A DNA stretch of 64,000 nt, taken from NCBI RefSeq assembly GCF_017255295.1, contig NZ_JAFKDE010000002.1, positions 248,001-312,000 of the forward strand, given 5' to 3'. A program made the translations under genes and the position numbers. Positions 38,633 through 45,799 of this stretch are shown piece after piece (the stretch's first letter is position 1; every line of letters begins with the position of its first letter). The stretch is from Nitratireductor aquimarinus (GTDB taxonomy: Bacteria; Pseudomonadota; Alphaproteobacteria; Rhizobiales; Rhizobiaceae). The notes under the pieces are model-generated. The model was not told where the DNA came from, did no database searches, and was given only the letters and a program-made list of their open reading frames with translations.

Positions 38633-39072
38633 GCGCGCTTCGTCAGCACTGTTCCTCCCAAGACCGCGTTTCCGATCTCCTCCCCGGAAATGTGGCACTG
38701 GCCGCGCCTGCGGGTTTCGGGGCTCGTTTCCCGGCGGGCGCGGCCTTCTCTTCCATTCGCGTTTCTCCGGCCATGATGATCCTGCTCCAGGCGATTGCCG
38801 CCTATGAGAGGTTCGCCAGTGTTGATGCGCTGATTGCCGACATGGCCGCAGAGCGCGCCAGGGCCGCGGGCATTCCGCGCCTTCTGCGCGCCGTGTGCGA
38901 CCTTGAGGCCGGCGCAGCAAATCAGTTTCAGCAGGGTGGGGAAGCGGTATCCCACTTGGTTCATATCCAAGAGGTCGGCAGTTCGAATCTGCCCCCTGCA
39001 ACCAGCCATACCCCTGAGAGCGAGAAGGGGCCGGAGGGCGTGCCTCGGGGCGCTCTCCGGTCGCCGCCATAG
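38629..39072 (+). CDS. Hypothetical protein whose frame crosses the tRNA
   Basis: ATG 38629 overlaps the Cro stop (ATGA), which supports translation. The 147-residue product has a helical middle (MMILLQAIAAYERFASVDAL) and then runs through the tRNA gene (38930-39004). The part over the tRNA is probably not under protein selection; the true gene may be shorter, or the ATGA may be chance. Confidence 0.4.
   Translation: MSALRQHCSSQDRVSDLLPGNVALAAPAGFGARFPAGAAFSSIRVSPAMMILLQAIAAYERFASVDALIADMAAERARAAGIPRLLRAVCDLEAGAANQFQQGGEAVSHLVHIQEVGSSNLPPATSHTPESEKGPEGVPRGALRSPP
38930..39004 (+). tRNA. tRNA with CAT anticodon, phage-encoded
   Basis: A full cloverleaf: acceptor AGCAGGG/CCCTGCA, D arm GGGA-AGCGGTA-TCCC, anticodon arm CTTGG-TTCATAT-CCAAG (anticodon CAT), variable AGGTC, T arm GGCAG-TTCGAAT-CTGCC, and encoded CCA. 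Position 1:72 is an A-A mismatch, recalling the unpaired 1:72 of initiator tRNA, but the anticodon stem lacks three G-C pairs. It could be Met, initiator-like, or Ile (lysidine) type. It lies in the early operon of prophage 2. Confidence 0.85.
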
Positions 39073-39134
39073 GCCGATGATTTCGCGGGTGTCTGGTTTC
39101 TGTTCCATGCCCGCACCCTGACAGCACCAATCCA

Positions 39135-39177
39135 TTCCCGCCACGGGAAACGGCGCCGGGTTTTCCCGGTGCGGGAA
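39135..39177. promoter_or_regulatory. Pair of 15-bp operators
   Basis: TTCCCG-CCA-CGGGAA (39135-39149) and TTCCCG-GTG-CGGGAA (39163-39177) are perfect dyads 28 bp apart, upstream of the DNA-binding protein gene at 39200. They differ from the CI/Cro sites of both prophages, so a third regulator is implied, possibly the product of that gene. Confidence 0.75.
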
Positions 39178-39199
39178 AGCTTTTGCCCGGAGAAAACCT

Positions 39200-39685
39200 A
39201 TGATCGAGTTCACCGCTAGAACCCTCGGAAAGCTGCGAAATGCACAGGCACAGTTGGTGGAGGAGGCGGGGGTTCCGAAGGTGATGGAGCTCACCAATAA
39301 ATCGAAGTCGGTAGTTTACCGCTGGAAAGACGACAGAGCATCCGACCTGATGTCGCTGCCAGAGGTCATGCAGGTCGAGGGACACCTTCGCCGTCCGGTC
39401 GTCTCCAAAGAGATGGTTTGGCACCTCGGCTTCGAGGCGACCGGCACCGAGCGGTGTGAGGTTGAAAGCAACCTTGAGCTCCAAGTCGGTGAGATGGTGG
39501 AGCATGTCAGCCGGCTTGTCGTCGAGACTGCGCGAGCGCGCTCCGATGGGGTGATAACGGTTAGCGAAGCCAATCGCTTGCTTGGACTGCTTCAGAGTGC
39601 GGAGCGGCTGATACCCGCCATAAAGGACACGTTGATTGGGGTCCAAGTAGAAGGTCCGCTGCACGTCGTTGGGAACGGCGCATGA
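39200..39685 (+). CDS. DNA-binding regulator, CII-like position
   Basis: A 161-residue protein with GGAG before ATG 39200. Residues 15-50 suggest a helix-turn-helix (EEAGVPKVMELTNKSKSVVY, RWKDD), then a helical oligomerisation part (MVEHVSRLVVETARARSDG). It stands where cII stands in lambda, with twin operators just upstream, so activator or autoregulator roles are plausible. Confidence 0.7.
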   Translation: MIEFTARTLGKLRNAQAQLVEEAGVPKVMELTNKSKSVVYRWKDDRASDLMSLPEVMQVEGHLRRPVVSKEMVWHLGFEATGTERCEVESNLELQVGEMVEHVSRLVVETARARSDGVITVSEANRLLGLLQSAERLIPAIKDTLIGVQVEGPLHVVGNGA

Positions 39686-39942
39686 TCCGCTCCGTCGAAG
39701 ACATGGTGCAGGAGCGCAATGCGCCGGAAGCACCTGCTGGTGTGGCCGGCGGGCGCAGCCTTGTGGAGATCGAAGGGGCTTTCTGCCTCTTTCCCGTGCG
39801 GCGTGAGCCGGGCACCACGTTTTTCTGCGCCTCCGCCGTGGCGCCCGAGAACTGGGGCGGCGGGCAGCATAGCCGCTATTGCGCATTTCACCGCGACTAT
39901 CTCGCCCACTGCGAAAGCGTGGCGGAGGAGAAGGCGGCATGA
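39682..39942 (+). CDS. GcrA-like small zinc protein
   Basis: An 86-residue protein whose second half (CLFPVRREPGTTFFCASAVA, then YCAFHRDYLAHC) resembles the C-terminal Cys/His region of GcrA, the alphaproteobacterial cell-cycle regulator that reads methylated DNA. The GcrA N-terminal DNA-binding part is missing. It may mimic or interfere with host GcrA binding to RNA polymerase; this is inference. Confidence 0.7.
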   Translation: MIRSVEDMVQERNAPEAPAGVAGGRSLVEIEGAFCLFPVRREPGTTFFCASAVAPENWGGGQHSRYCAFHRDYLAHCESVAEEKAA

Positions 39943-40037
39943 CGGCGGCGCGCGCATGGCGGGCAGCGGCTTTTGCCGTTCTGCTGTTCTGTCTCCTGCT
40001 GCTCTGGCTCGCCGCCATCACGCCGAGGGCCGGCTGA
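39939..40037 (+). CDS. Tiny membrane peptide, 32 aa
   Basis: Thirty-two residues, one transmembrane segment (AAFAVLLFCLLLLWLAAI) after a basic start. Its ATG overlaps the preceding stop and its stop overlaps the next ATG (TGATG). Function unknown. Confidence 0.6.
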   Translation: MTAARAWRAAAFAVLLFCLLLLWLAAITPRAG

Positions 40038-40237
40038 TGCGCAGCCAGGAGAAAAGCCCAAACCTGACCCTGCCCGGATCCCCGCTTGCGAAGCGAGCAC
40101 CGGATGATGCCGCGCGCATGGACGTGGAGCGTGACCTGCCTGTGCGTGATGCGCTGCTGCGCATTCAGCGGCGCATTCGCGATGCGGGGCGGGCCTCAAC
40201 CGATGGAGCCGAAGGAGGTGAGCGTGATGGCGCATGA
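40037..40237 (+). CDS. Small protein, 66 aa
   Basis: A 66-residue basic, polar protein ([20 protein letters not shown], later [20 protein letters not shown]). Supported by the TGATG overlap at its start and by overlap with the GapR-like gene. No family recognised. Confidence 0.6.
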   Translation: MRSQEKSPNLTLPGSPLAKRAPDDAARMDVERDLPVRDALLRIQRRIRDAGRASTDGAEGGERDGA

Positions 40238-40613
40238 TCCGTGGAGCGCGCGTGAGCCGAAGCACTCGGCTGGCGCGAAGGCGAAAAAGGCTGCGGCGCG
40301 CAAGGCGACAGAGCCTGAGCCCGAGGCTCCAGCCGATGAAGCGATGTTCTCCGAGGAAGAGACCGGTGAGGCCTGTGTGAACACGGTTGCCGCCGGTCAG
40401 CTGCGCGCGTTCGTGGAGCGTGTCGAGCGCCTGGAGGAAGACAAGAAGTCGGTCGGTGACGACATCAAGGAAGTCTATGCCGAGATGAAGGCCAATGGCT
40501 TCGACACCAAGGCCGTGCGCGCGATCATACGCCTACGGAAGAAGGATCAGGCGGAGCGCCAGGAAGAAGAGGCGATGATCGACCTCTACAAAGCCGCGAT
40601 GGGGATGGCGTGA
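40227..40613 (+). CDS. GapR-like nucleoid protein (DUF2312)
   Basis: A 128-residue protein. Residues about 49-128 match Gap[55 protein letters not shown]. GapR binds overtwisted AT-rich DNA ahead of replication and transcription in Alphaproteobacteria. The N-terminal Lys/Ala/Glu-rich extension (1-48) is unusual. GGAGG precedes ATG 40227. A phage copy might support phage replication or displace the host protein. Confidence 0.9.
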   Translation: MAHDPWSAREPKHSAGAKAKKAAARKATEPEPEAPADEAMFSEEETGEACVNTVAAGQLRAFVERVERLEEDKKSVGDDIKEVYAEMKANGFDTKAVRAIIRLRKKDQAERQEEEAMIDLYKAAMGMA

Positions 40614-41299
40614 TGACGCAATCCGCGCGTGGGCTGTTTCGGGCGACCGGGAAAAAGAGCAAGCCGGTTTCCGTGGTTGGGGCTGATGGCGAAGTCATCG
40701 TCGTTGATGAGCTGGAGCGCGCGGCAGAAGACTTTTATCCGACGCCGCCTGAGCCGACGCGCGCGCTGCTTCACGCCGAGCGGAACCGCCTTGGCGATTT
40801 CGCAACGCTGTGGGAGCCGGCCTGCGGTGACGGGGCGATGGCGCGTGAAATGGAGGCGGAGGGACATGACGTGTTCATGTCCGATCTGGTGGATCGTGGC
40901 TGTGGTGCGCTGATCCAGAGCTTCTATGGGTTTTCCGCGGCGTCACGCCCCTCCCGCGCGATCGTGACCAATCCGCCATTCAACGAGTGCAACTGGCGTG
41001 ACGGGCGCGGCCGCTGGATCCGGTATGCGCTTGAAGATCTGAACATCGAATACATGGCGCTTCTGCTGAGCTGGTCTTGGCCGGCTGCTGCTGGACTGGG
41101 CTCGCTCTGGGCCAGGTGCCCACCGGCACGGGTCTATCTGATGCGCTGGAAGATCGATTTCACGGGGCAGGGCGCGCCGCCGATGCTGAATGGCTGGTTT
41201 GTGTGGGACCGCGCCCATGCCGGCGAAACGGTCCTTCGCATGATGGATCGCGTCAACCTGGCGCAGTCCGAGCTCTTTGGCGTGGAGGCGGCGGAATGA
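40610..41299 (+). CDS. DNA N6-adenine methyltransferase-like protein
   Basis: A 229-residue protein with an SAM-binding motif [14 protein letters not shown] and the catalytic motif [11 protein letters not shown] (NPPF). [13 protein letters not shown] segment before it is typical of phage adenine methyltransferases. It would protect phage DNA or alter host methylation control. Coupled to its neighbours by ATGA overlaps. Confidence 0.82.
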   Translation: MMTQSARGLFRATGKKSKPVSVVGADGEVIVVDELERAAEDFYPTPPEPTRALLHAERNRLGDFATLWEPACGDGAMAREMEAEGHDVFMSDLVDRGCGALIQSFYGFSAASRPSRAIVTNPPFNECNWRDGRGRWIRYALEDLNIEYMALLLSWSWPAAAGLGSLWARCPPARVYLMRWKIDFTGQGAPPMLNGWFVWDRAHAGETVLRMMDRVNLAQSELFGVEAAE

Positions 41300-41589
41300 C
41301 CGACACCATGCTCCCCATCCTGCGCCAGATGCATGACGCCGAGGATAACCGTGCGCTCGCGCTGCTGCTGCTGGCTGCGCCGGACATGATCATGAGCAAG
41401 TATCAGGCTGTCATCCGCAGTATCTGCCGCAAGCGGCAATTTGAGCCGGGCGAGGCCTATCTCGAACTGCGGCTCAACGCCATGCGCTCGGTGCGGGACG
41501 GGCAGGGGCGCTTGAAGCCCGCTGTTGCCGACGCGCTTGCCGAGTTCGGCGCGCAGCTGGGCGCATTTGCTGACGGGGGTCGGACATGA
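41296..41589 (+). CDS. Small helical protein, 97 aa
   Basis: A 97-residue protein starting [24 protein letters not shown]-coupled both sides. Entirely helical pattern with AAPDMIMSKYQAVIRSICRK. Function unknown; lies in the DNA-modification segment. Confidence 0.7.
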   Translation: MTDTMLPILRQMHDAEDNRALALLLLAAPDMIMSKYQAVIRSICRKRQFEPGEAYLELRLNAMRSVRDGQGRLKPAVADALAEFGAQLGAFADGGRT

Positions 41590-41873
41590 CGGCGCCCATC
41601 GACAAGATCGACGGCATCAAGAAGCGGCTGGCTGGCGTGGTCGGCCAGGTGCTCATGGAAGAGGTGGAGAAGCTGCGCGTGCCTGCGCCGCGCGTCATCG
41701 TGCGCAAGGCGGATGAGGAGGTCATGAATGCCTGTCGTCAGGTTGGCAAAGCGTTCGATCAGCTGCAGCAGGCGAAGTTTTCCGGCGGGCCGGAAGTTCG
41801 TGCGCGCAGGAACCTCGAAGCGGCGGCGCGGCGGCTGAAAACCGTGATGACCAAGCACGGGAGGTTCCCGTGA
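41586..41873 (+). CDS. Small helical protein, 95 aa
   Basis: A 95-residue basic helical protein (KKRLAGVVGQVLMEEVEKLR and ARRNLEAAARRLKTVMTKHG). Coupled to both neighbours (ATGA, GTGA). Function unknown; positive charge suggests nucleic-acid contact. Confidence 0.7.
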   Translation: MTAPIDKIDGIKKRLAGVVGQVLMEEVEKLRVPAPRVIVRKADEEVMNACRQVGKAFDQLQQAKFSGGPEVRARRNLEAAARRLKTVMTKHGRFP

Positions 41874-42208
41874 GCCGGCGTGAGCGCATTCGCGAAAAGA
41901 TCATGGCGCGCGTTGAGGTGGTCGACACCGGCCATGAGACGCCCTGTCATCTCTGGACCGGGCCGACCAGCGGCGACGGGCGCGGCGAGCAGTATGCCCG
42001 CATGTCGCTCGATGGGCAGACCGTGGCCGTGCACAAGGTTTCGTGGACGAACGAGAACGGGTTCATTCCCGGCAAGAAGCAGCTCGACCACAAGTGCCGG
42101 CAGCGCCTCTGTGTGCGGGAAAGCCATCTGGAGCTTGTGACGCACCGCCAGAACCAGAAGCGCCGTGCGGCGGCGGCTGCCGCTGCGGCGCTGGAGGCAG
42201 CCGAATGA
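41870..42208 (+). CDS. HNH endonuclease-like protein
   Basis: A 112-residue protein with a GTG start. HNH pattern: CHLWTGPTSGDG, AVHKVSWTNENG, LDHKCRQRLCV, HLELVTH. This arrangement is that of small phage HNH proteins often acting as nicking or homing nucleases. The Ala-rich C-terminus is not conserved in type. ATGA to next gene. Confidence 0.82.
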   Translation: MSRRERIREKIMARVEVVDTGHETPCHLWTGPTSGDGRGEQYARMSLDGQTVAVHKVSWTNENGFIPGKKQLDHKCRQRLCVRESHLELVTHRQNQKRRAAAAAAAALEAAE

Positions 42209-42753
42209 ACATGGCCGCCAGAGAACCCCGAACCGAACTGCAACGCCTTCAGGCAGCCCGCGACAGGCTTGCACGGATCCAGCCCGCGCGCTGGCACCGC
42301 TCCATGGATGACCTTGGCGAGTTTCTGGAAGTGCGGGATGAGCATGGCGCGTTTGTCGAGCTGGCGCGGTTCACGCCGCGCGCGACCTTTGACGAAATCG
42401 CCTTTATCGCCGACGCGCCGGAGATGGCCGGTTTTCTGCTCGGGCTGGTGGATCGCGCCATTGAGAAGGCGCGCAGGGGCGCGGCCACGCGCCAGCAGGC
42501 CGAACCGGCCCGGCAGGACGCGCCGCGCGACTTCGCCGCCGAGGCAACCATGAAATGCGATGAGCCCGCCTTCCGCCGCTTTCTGGCGGAGCGGCACGGG
42601 CTGGAACCGCCGCTGACGAAGGACCGCGCGGTGGTGAAACTGCGCTCGATCCTCGCGATCACCTCGCGGCGCGAACTCAACGGAAATGGACAGGCGGCTG
42701 AGCGCTGGAAGGCGCTGAGGGCTGCATTCAAGGCCTGGAGGGCTGTGGGATGA
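42205..42753 (+). CDS. Hypothetical protein, 182 aa
   Basis: A 182-residue protein: an N-terminal part with FLEVRDEHGAFVELARFTPR, a helical middle (APEMAGFLLGLVDRAIEKAR), and a C-terminal domain (DEPAFRRFLAERHGLEPPLT, VVKLRSILAITSRREL). The C-terminus resembles DNA-end or primase-associated small domains, but I cannot assign it. ATGA overlaps on both sides. Confidence 0.72.
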   Translation: MNMAAREPRTELQRLQAARDRLARIQPARWHRSMDDLGEFLEVRDEHGAFVELARFTPRATFDEIAFIADAPEMAGFLLGLVDRAIEKARRGAATRQQAEPARQDAPRDFAAEATMKCDEPAFRRFLAERHGLEPPLTKDRAVVKLRSILAITSRRELNGNGQAAERWKALRAAFKAWRAVG

Positions 42754-43445
42754 ATGGTCTCCGCGTTCTTGTCGGATGCGAGTATTCGGGCATCGTGCGG
42801 CGGGCCTTTGCCGCGCGCGGGCATGATGCGTGGTCCTGCGATCTGCTGCCTGCGGATGACCGCAGCAACCGGCATATCGTCGGCGATGTGCGCGAGATTC
42901 TGCATGACGGCTGGGATCTGCTCATCGTCGCACATCCGCCATGCACACGCCTGTGCCGGTCTGGCCGTCGCTGGCTTTCCGGTGCGGGCAAGATGACGCC
43001 GCCCAAGAAACTGCCCAAGGGCCGCACGTGGGAAAGCATGAAGGCGGAGTTCGAGCAGGGCGTTGACCTGTTTGTTGCCTGCTGGCGCGCGCCCATTCCC
43101 CGCGTGGCGATTGAAAACCCGGAAATGCACGACCTTGCCAGGGATCGGATGCCGGCGGACCTGCCGCGTCCGCAGATCGTGCAGCCGTTCTGGTTCGGGC
43201 ACCCCGAATACAAGGCGACGGGCTGGTATCTGCGCGGGCTCCCCGCTCTTGCAGAGACTTACCGGCTGCCGGAGCCCGAAAAGGGCAGTGATGAATGGAA
43301 GCGCTGGAACCGCGTGTGGCGCATGTCGCCGGGGGCGGATCGCGGCAAGGAGCGTAGCCGCTTCTTCCCCGGCATGGCAGACGCCATGGCCGACCAATGG
43401 GGCGGCGCTGCCCTTGATGATTTTGCGCTGGAGGCGGCGGTATGA
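42750..43445 (+). CDS. DNA cytosine methyltransferase-like protein
   Basis: A 231-residue protein. Motif I region is LVGCEYSGIVRRAFAARGHD, the catalytic Pro-Cys is in HPPCTRLCRSGRRWL, and VAIENPEMH corresponds to the ENV motif of C5 methyltransferases. It lacks a clear target-recognition domain, as is common for phage members. May modify phage DNA together with the adenine methyltransferase upstream. Confidence 0.8.
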   Translation: MNGLRVLVGCEYSGIVRRAFAARGHDAWSCDLLPADDRSNRHIVGDVREILHDGWDLLIVAHPPCTRLCRSGRRWLSGAGKMTPPKKLPKGRTWESMKAEFEQGVDLFVACWRAPIPRVAIENPEMHDLARDRMPADLPRPQIVQPFWFGHPEYKATGWYLRGLPALAETYRLPEPEKGSDEWKRWNRVWRMSPGADRGKERSRFFPGMADAMADQWGGAALDDFALEAAV

Positions 43446-44665
43446 GTGATCTTCGATTTTCCATCATTCCGGGCTGGATCGTGACCGATCCGCGCCTCAA
43501 GGGGCGCGACCTGCAGGTGCTGTGCCTGCTGGGGCGCCATATCGACAAAGCGGGCTGGTGCTTCCGCAGTCAGGTGAGAATGGCGCGGCAGCTCGACTGC
43601 GCACGATCTACTGTGCAGTCCTCGCTGGAACGGCTCATGAAGATCGGCGTTGTGGAGCGCCGTGCTGGAGACAGCTTCGACGGGCGCGACACGTATTATC
43701 ACTACCGGGTCATCTTCGACCGCGAAGTTGCGGCCGCGACGATGAATGCCTGGGAGAAATCGGACGCGGAAACAGGGTGCCGACCAGCCGGCACCCCTGC
43801 CGATATATCGGCACCCCCTGCCGCCCCAGAGTCGGCACCCCCTGCCGGTCCTGGATCGGCACCCTATAAGAACGACCCCGATTTAACGTCCCCGATTGAA
43901 CAGGAGAGAGATGCGCGCGAAGGCGAGCGGGAAGAAAGGGAAAATCATCCAGCCAGCCGCAAGGCCATCGAACGGGCTTTCGAGAGGGCGTTTCAGGATT
44001 GGCCGACTTCGGTTAGCGACAGCAGGCCGGAAGCTTGGAAGGCATGGATGGATCTGGCATTGGATGAGCGACAACAGGCTGCCGAGGAAGCGGAGCGCTA
44101 TGTGGCGGCGGTGAAGGCCGCCGGGCGGCAGCGCCTGTGCGCCCATGCGGTCTATCTGCGCGAAAAGCGCTGGACGCGGCTGGAGCCGAAGGCAAGCGAG
44201 GAGCGCCCGGCCGCAGTGCTGGCCAAGCCGTTCGGGAAGCTCTGGCAGGCCGCTCGGATCAAACATCTGTTGGCCGGGGTGACGGGTCCGGCTCCGGTCC
44301 TGACGCGGGTTGAGCAGCAGATGGTGGAAGCTGGTCGCTTCACGGCTGAGCAGCTGCTTGCCGACAAGCGAGTGAAGACCGGGTTTCCAGCCATCAACGC
44401 GATGCACGAAAAGGCCTCGCATCGGCAGGGCGTGACGGTTTCGACCGCGCTGCAGCCGCTTGCGGAGATGATGGAGGCGGTGCGGGTTGGCTCAGAGCGC
44501 TGGGAGGAATGGCGGCTGGAGCATGAGGTGCGTGGCTGGCCGTGGGTGCCGGATCCGGGGCGACAGGAATGGGTTTACTTCCCGGCTGGCGGGCCGGACG
44601 GGCTGAGGGACTTCGAAGCGGCAATCAGGGCAGATGAGACAGGGACCAGCGAGGCAGCCGAATAA
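43442..44665 (+). CDS. O-like replication initiator with internal iterons
   Basis: A 407-residue protein. Residues 15-85 are a winged-helix domain (QVRMARQLDCARSTVQSSLE). Residues about 112-142 are a Pro/Ala linker encoded by the iteron array 43775-43864. The C-terminal half is helical (PEAWKAWMDLALDERQQAAE). N-terminal DNA binding, origin repeats inside the gene and a C-terminal partner domain match the plan of lambda O. The protein probably binds the iterons and loads host helicase. Confidence 0.8.
   Translation: MSDLRFSIIPGWIVTDPRLKGRDLQVLCLLGRHIDKAGWCFRSQVRMARQLDCARSTVQSSLERLMKIGVVERRAGDSFDGRDTYYHYRVIFDREVAAATMNAWEKSDAETGCRPAGTPADISAPPAAPESAPPAGPGSAPYKNDPDLTSPIEQERDAREGEREERENHPASRKAIERAFERAFQDWPTSVSDSRPEAWKAWMDLALDERQQAAEEAERYVAAVKAAGRQRLCAHAVYLREKRWTRLEPKASEERPAAVLAKPFGKLWQAARIKHLLAGVTGPAPVLTRVEQQMVEAGRFTAEQLLADKRVKTGFPAINAMHEKASHRQGVTVSTALQPLAEMMEAVRVGSERWEEWRLEHEVRGWPWVPDPGRQEWVYFPAGGPDGLRDFEAAIRADETGTSEAAE
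43775..43864. repeat. Iteron array, candidate phage replication origin
   Basis: TCGGCACCCCCTGCCG at 43808-43823 and 43832-43847, partial copies at 43789-43802 and 43856-43864 (TCGGCACCC), and one inverted half GGGTGCCGA at 43775-43783. The period is 24 bp for the last three. The array lies inside the replication initiator gene. Confidence 0.75.
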
Positions 44666-45285
44666 TGCGTGAGGGTCTGGTGCAGGAATTGAGCGAGCGC
44701 GAGGAGCGCGCCTGGCAGAAGTCCCGCAAGGTTCGTGAAATGGTCGGCTGGCTTCGCCTTCAGGCTGCAGCGCAGGACGATGAGATGTTCTGGTACGTGG
44801 TTCGCACGAAGAAGCCGAATGCTGATTCGGTCGCTGATGTGGTCAGGGAGCAGGGTATCACCGTCTGCTGCCCGACCGAGAAAGTTGTGAAAAGGGTTCC
44901 TCGTCGGCATGCGCGCGTCACGGTAGAGCGGCCTCTTTATGCTCGCTACTTCTTCGTTCGCCTTGTCAGGTTTGAGGCCGCGTGGCTGGGGATGATGACG
45001 TTTGATGGTGTCGATTGTCTGCTTGGCAATGGTGAAATCCCACAGTCTGTGCCGGAGCGATTTATTGCGAAAATTCAAGCGGGTTGTGCTGATGAGCTGA
45101 TCAACAAATCGAACCTCTTTCGGGCTGGTGATCGGGCTTCTGTGACGTTCGGACCGTTCGCTTCATTCGAGGGGATCGTCTCGAAAGATGAGGGCGATGG
45201 AGATACCGTCGATATCGAAATCGATATCTTCGGGCGGATGACGCCTTGCCGGGTGGGGATTGACCATCTGAAAAAACTGGCATAG
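44665..45285 (+). CDS. NusG/RfaH paralog, probable late antiterminator
   Basis: A 206-residue protein. After a helical extension (1-40), residues 41-140 form an NGN domain (FWYVVRTKKPNADSVADVVR, VERPLYARYFFVRL) and residues 152-190 a KOW domain (FRAGDRASVTFGPFASFEGI, DIEIDIFGRMTPCRV). NusG-family proteins bind RNA polymerase and reduce pausing or termination. It is the last gene before the late leader and terminase, where lambda has Q. Confidence 0.88.
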   Translation: MREGLVQELSEREERAWQKSRKVREMVGWLRLQAAAQDDEMFWYVVRTKKPNADSVADVVREQGITVCCPTEKVVKRVPRRHARVTVERPLYARYFFVRLVRFEAAWLGMMTFDGVDCLLGNGEIPQSVPERFIAKIQAGCADELINKSNLFRAGDRASVTFGPFASFEGIVSKDEGDGDTVDIEIDIFGRMTPCRVGIDHLKKLA

Positions 45286-45311
45286 CGATTCCGACCCATA
45301 GGCCACTGCTG

Positions 45312-45497
45312 CAGGACGTAGGCACTTCTTGGAAGTGTACGGCGCCGCGGCAACCCAGCTCGATGAGACGGCGATCAGCCGGTGAACATTGAGCCTCATG
45401 GCGAAGCTATCTCCGAAAATCAGATCACATGTCGACGCCCTGTCGGTGATCACTTCTGTGCAAGATCTGCACAAAACTCCCCGGTCATGCGCCGGGG
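45312..45497 (+). promoter_or_regulatory. Late leader with conserved element shared with prophage 1
   Basis: CAGGACGTAGGC (45312-45323), a hairpin CACTTC-TTG-GAAGTG (45323-45337), then TGCAA-GATC-TGCACAAAACTCC (45459-45480) and a hairpin CCCCGG/CCGGGG (45479-45497). The same blocks occur in order at 10759-10897. No other gene is seen between 45286 and 45520. It may be the antitermination site, an RNA switch or a packaging-related element. Confidence 0.6.
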
Positions 45498-45520
45498 CTT
45501 CCCGTATGTGGAGGTCTCAC

Positions 45521-45796
45521 TTGCCGACAAGCGGTTTGCGCATTGACCCTTCGCGCCCTGTTGCAGACGGCATCCGGTTTGATGATCTCGATGGGCTGGA
45601 AGGCCCAGAGCGCAACCTCCTCGCCGCACGTGGTGTGGTGTTCTGCTCCGAGTTCCAAGCCAATGACCGGACATACGGTGGGTGCATCATCGGAACATCT
45701 TGGCCGCATGCTGAGGAGATCGCTTTCGGTCGAGGTCTCGGCGAGGAAGTAATCGGCGTTCTGGTCAAGACTGGAAGTGTCGACCTTGGAGGTTAG
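45521..45796 (+). CDS. Pre-terminase protein shared by both prophages, copy 2
   Basis: The frame is open from 45389, but TTG 45521 has GGAGG at the right spacing and aligns with the start of copy 1 (10903). The 91-residue product has RPVADGIRFDDL, LAARGVVFC, TSWPHAEEIAFGRGL and EEVIGV, about two-thirds identical to copy 1 by hand alignment, with a longer C-terminus. Followed at once by an HNH gene. Confidence 0.8.
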   Translation: MPTSGLRIDPSRPVADGIRFDDLDGLEGPERNLLAARGVVFCSEFQANDRTYGGCIIGTSWPHAEEIAFGRGLGEEVIGVLVKTGSVDLGG

Positions 45797-45799
45797 GGC

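Noticed and set aside
38270-40021. A 583-codon open frame on the minus strand
   Set aside because: It runs antisense through the Cro-like gene, the tRNA, the twin operators and several coupled genes, is Arg/Pro-rich, and has no ribosome-binding site; it is a product of high G+C content.
43775-43864. A CRISPR-like array
   Set aside because: The repeats are only 9-16 bp with 4-8 bp between copies and lie inside a coding gene; they fit iterons. No CRISPR array is seen anywhere in the window.
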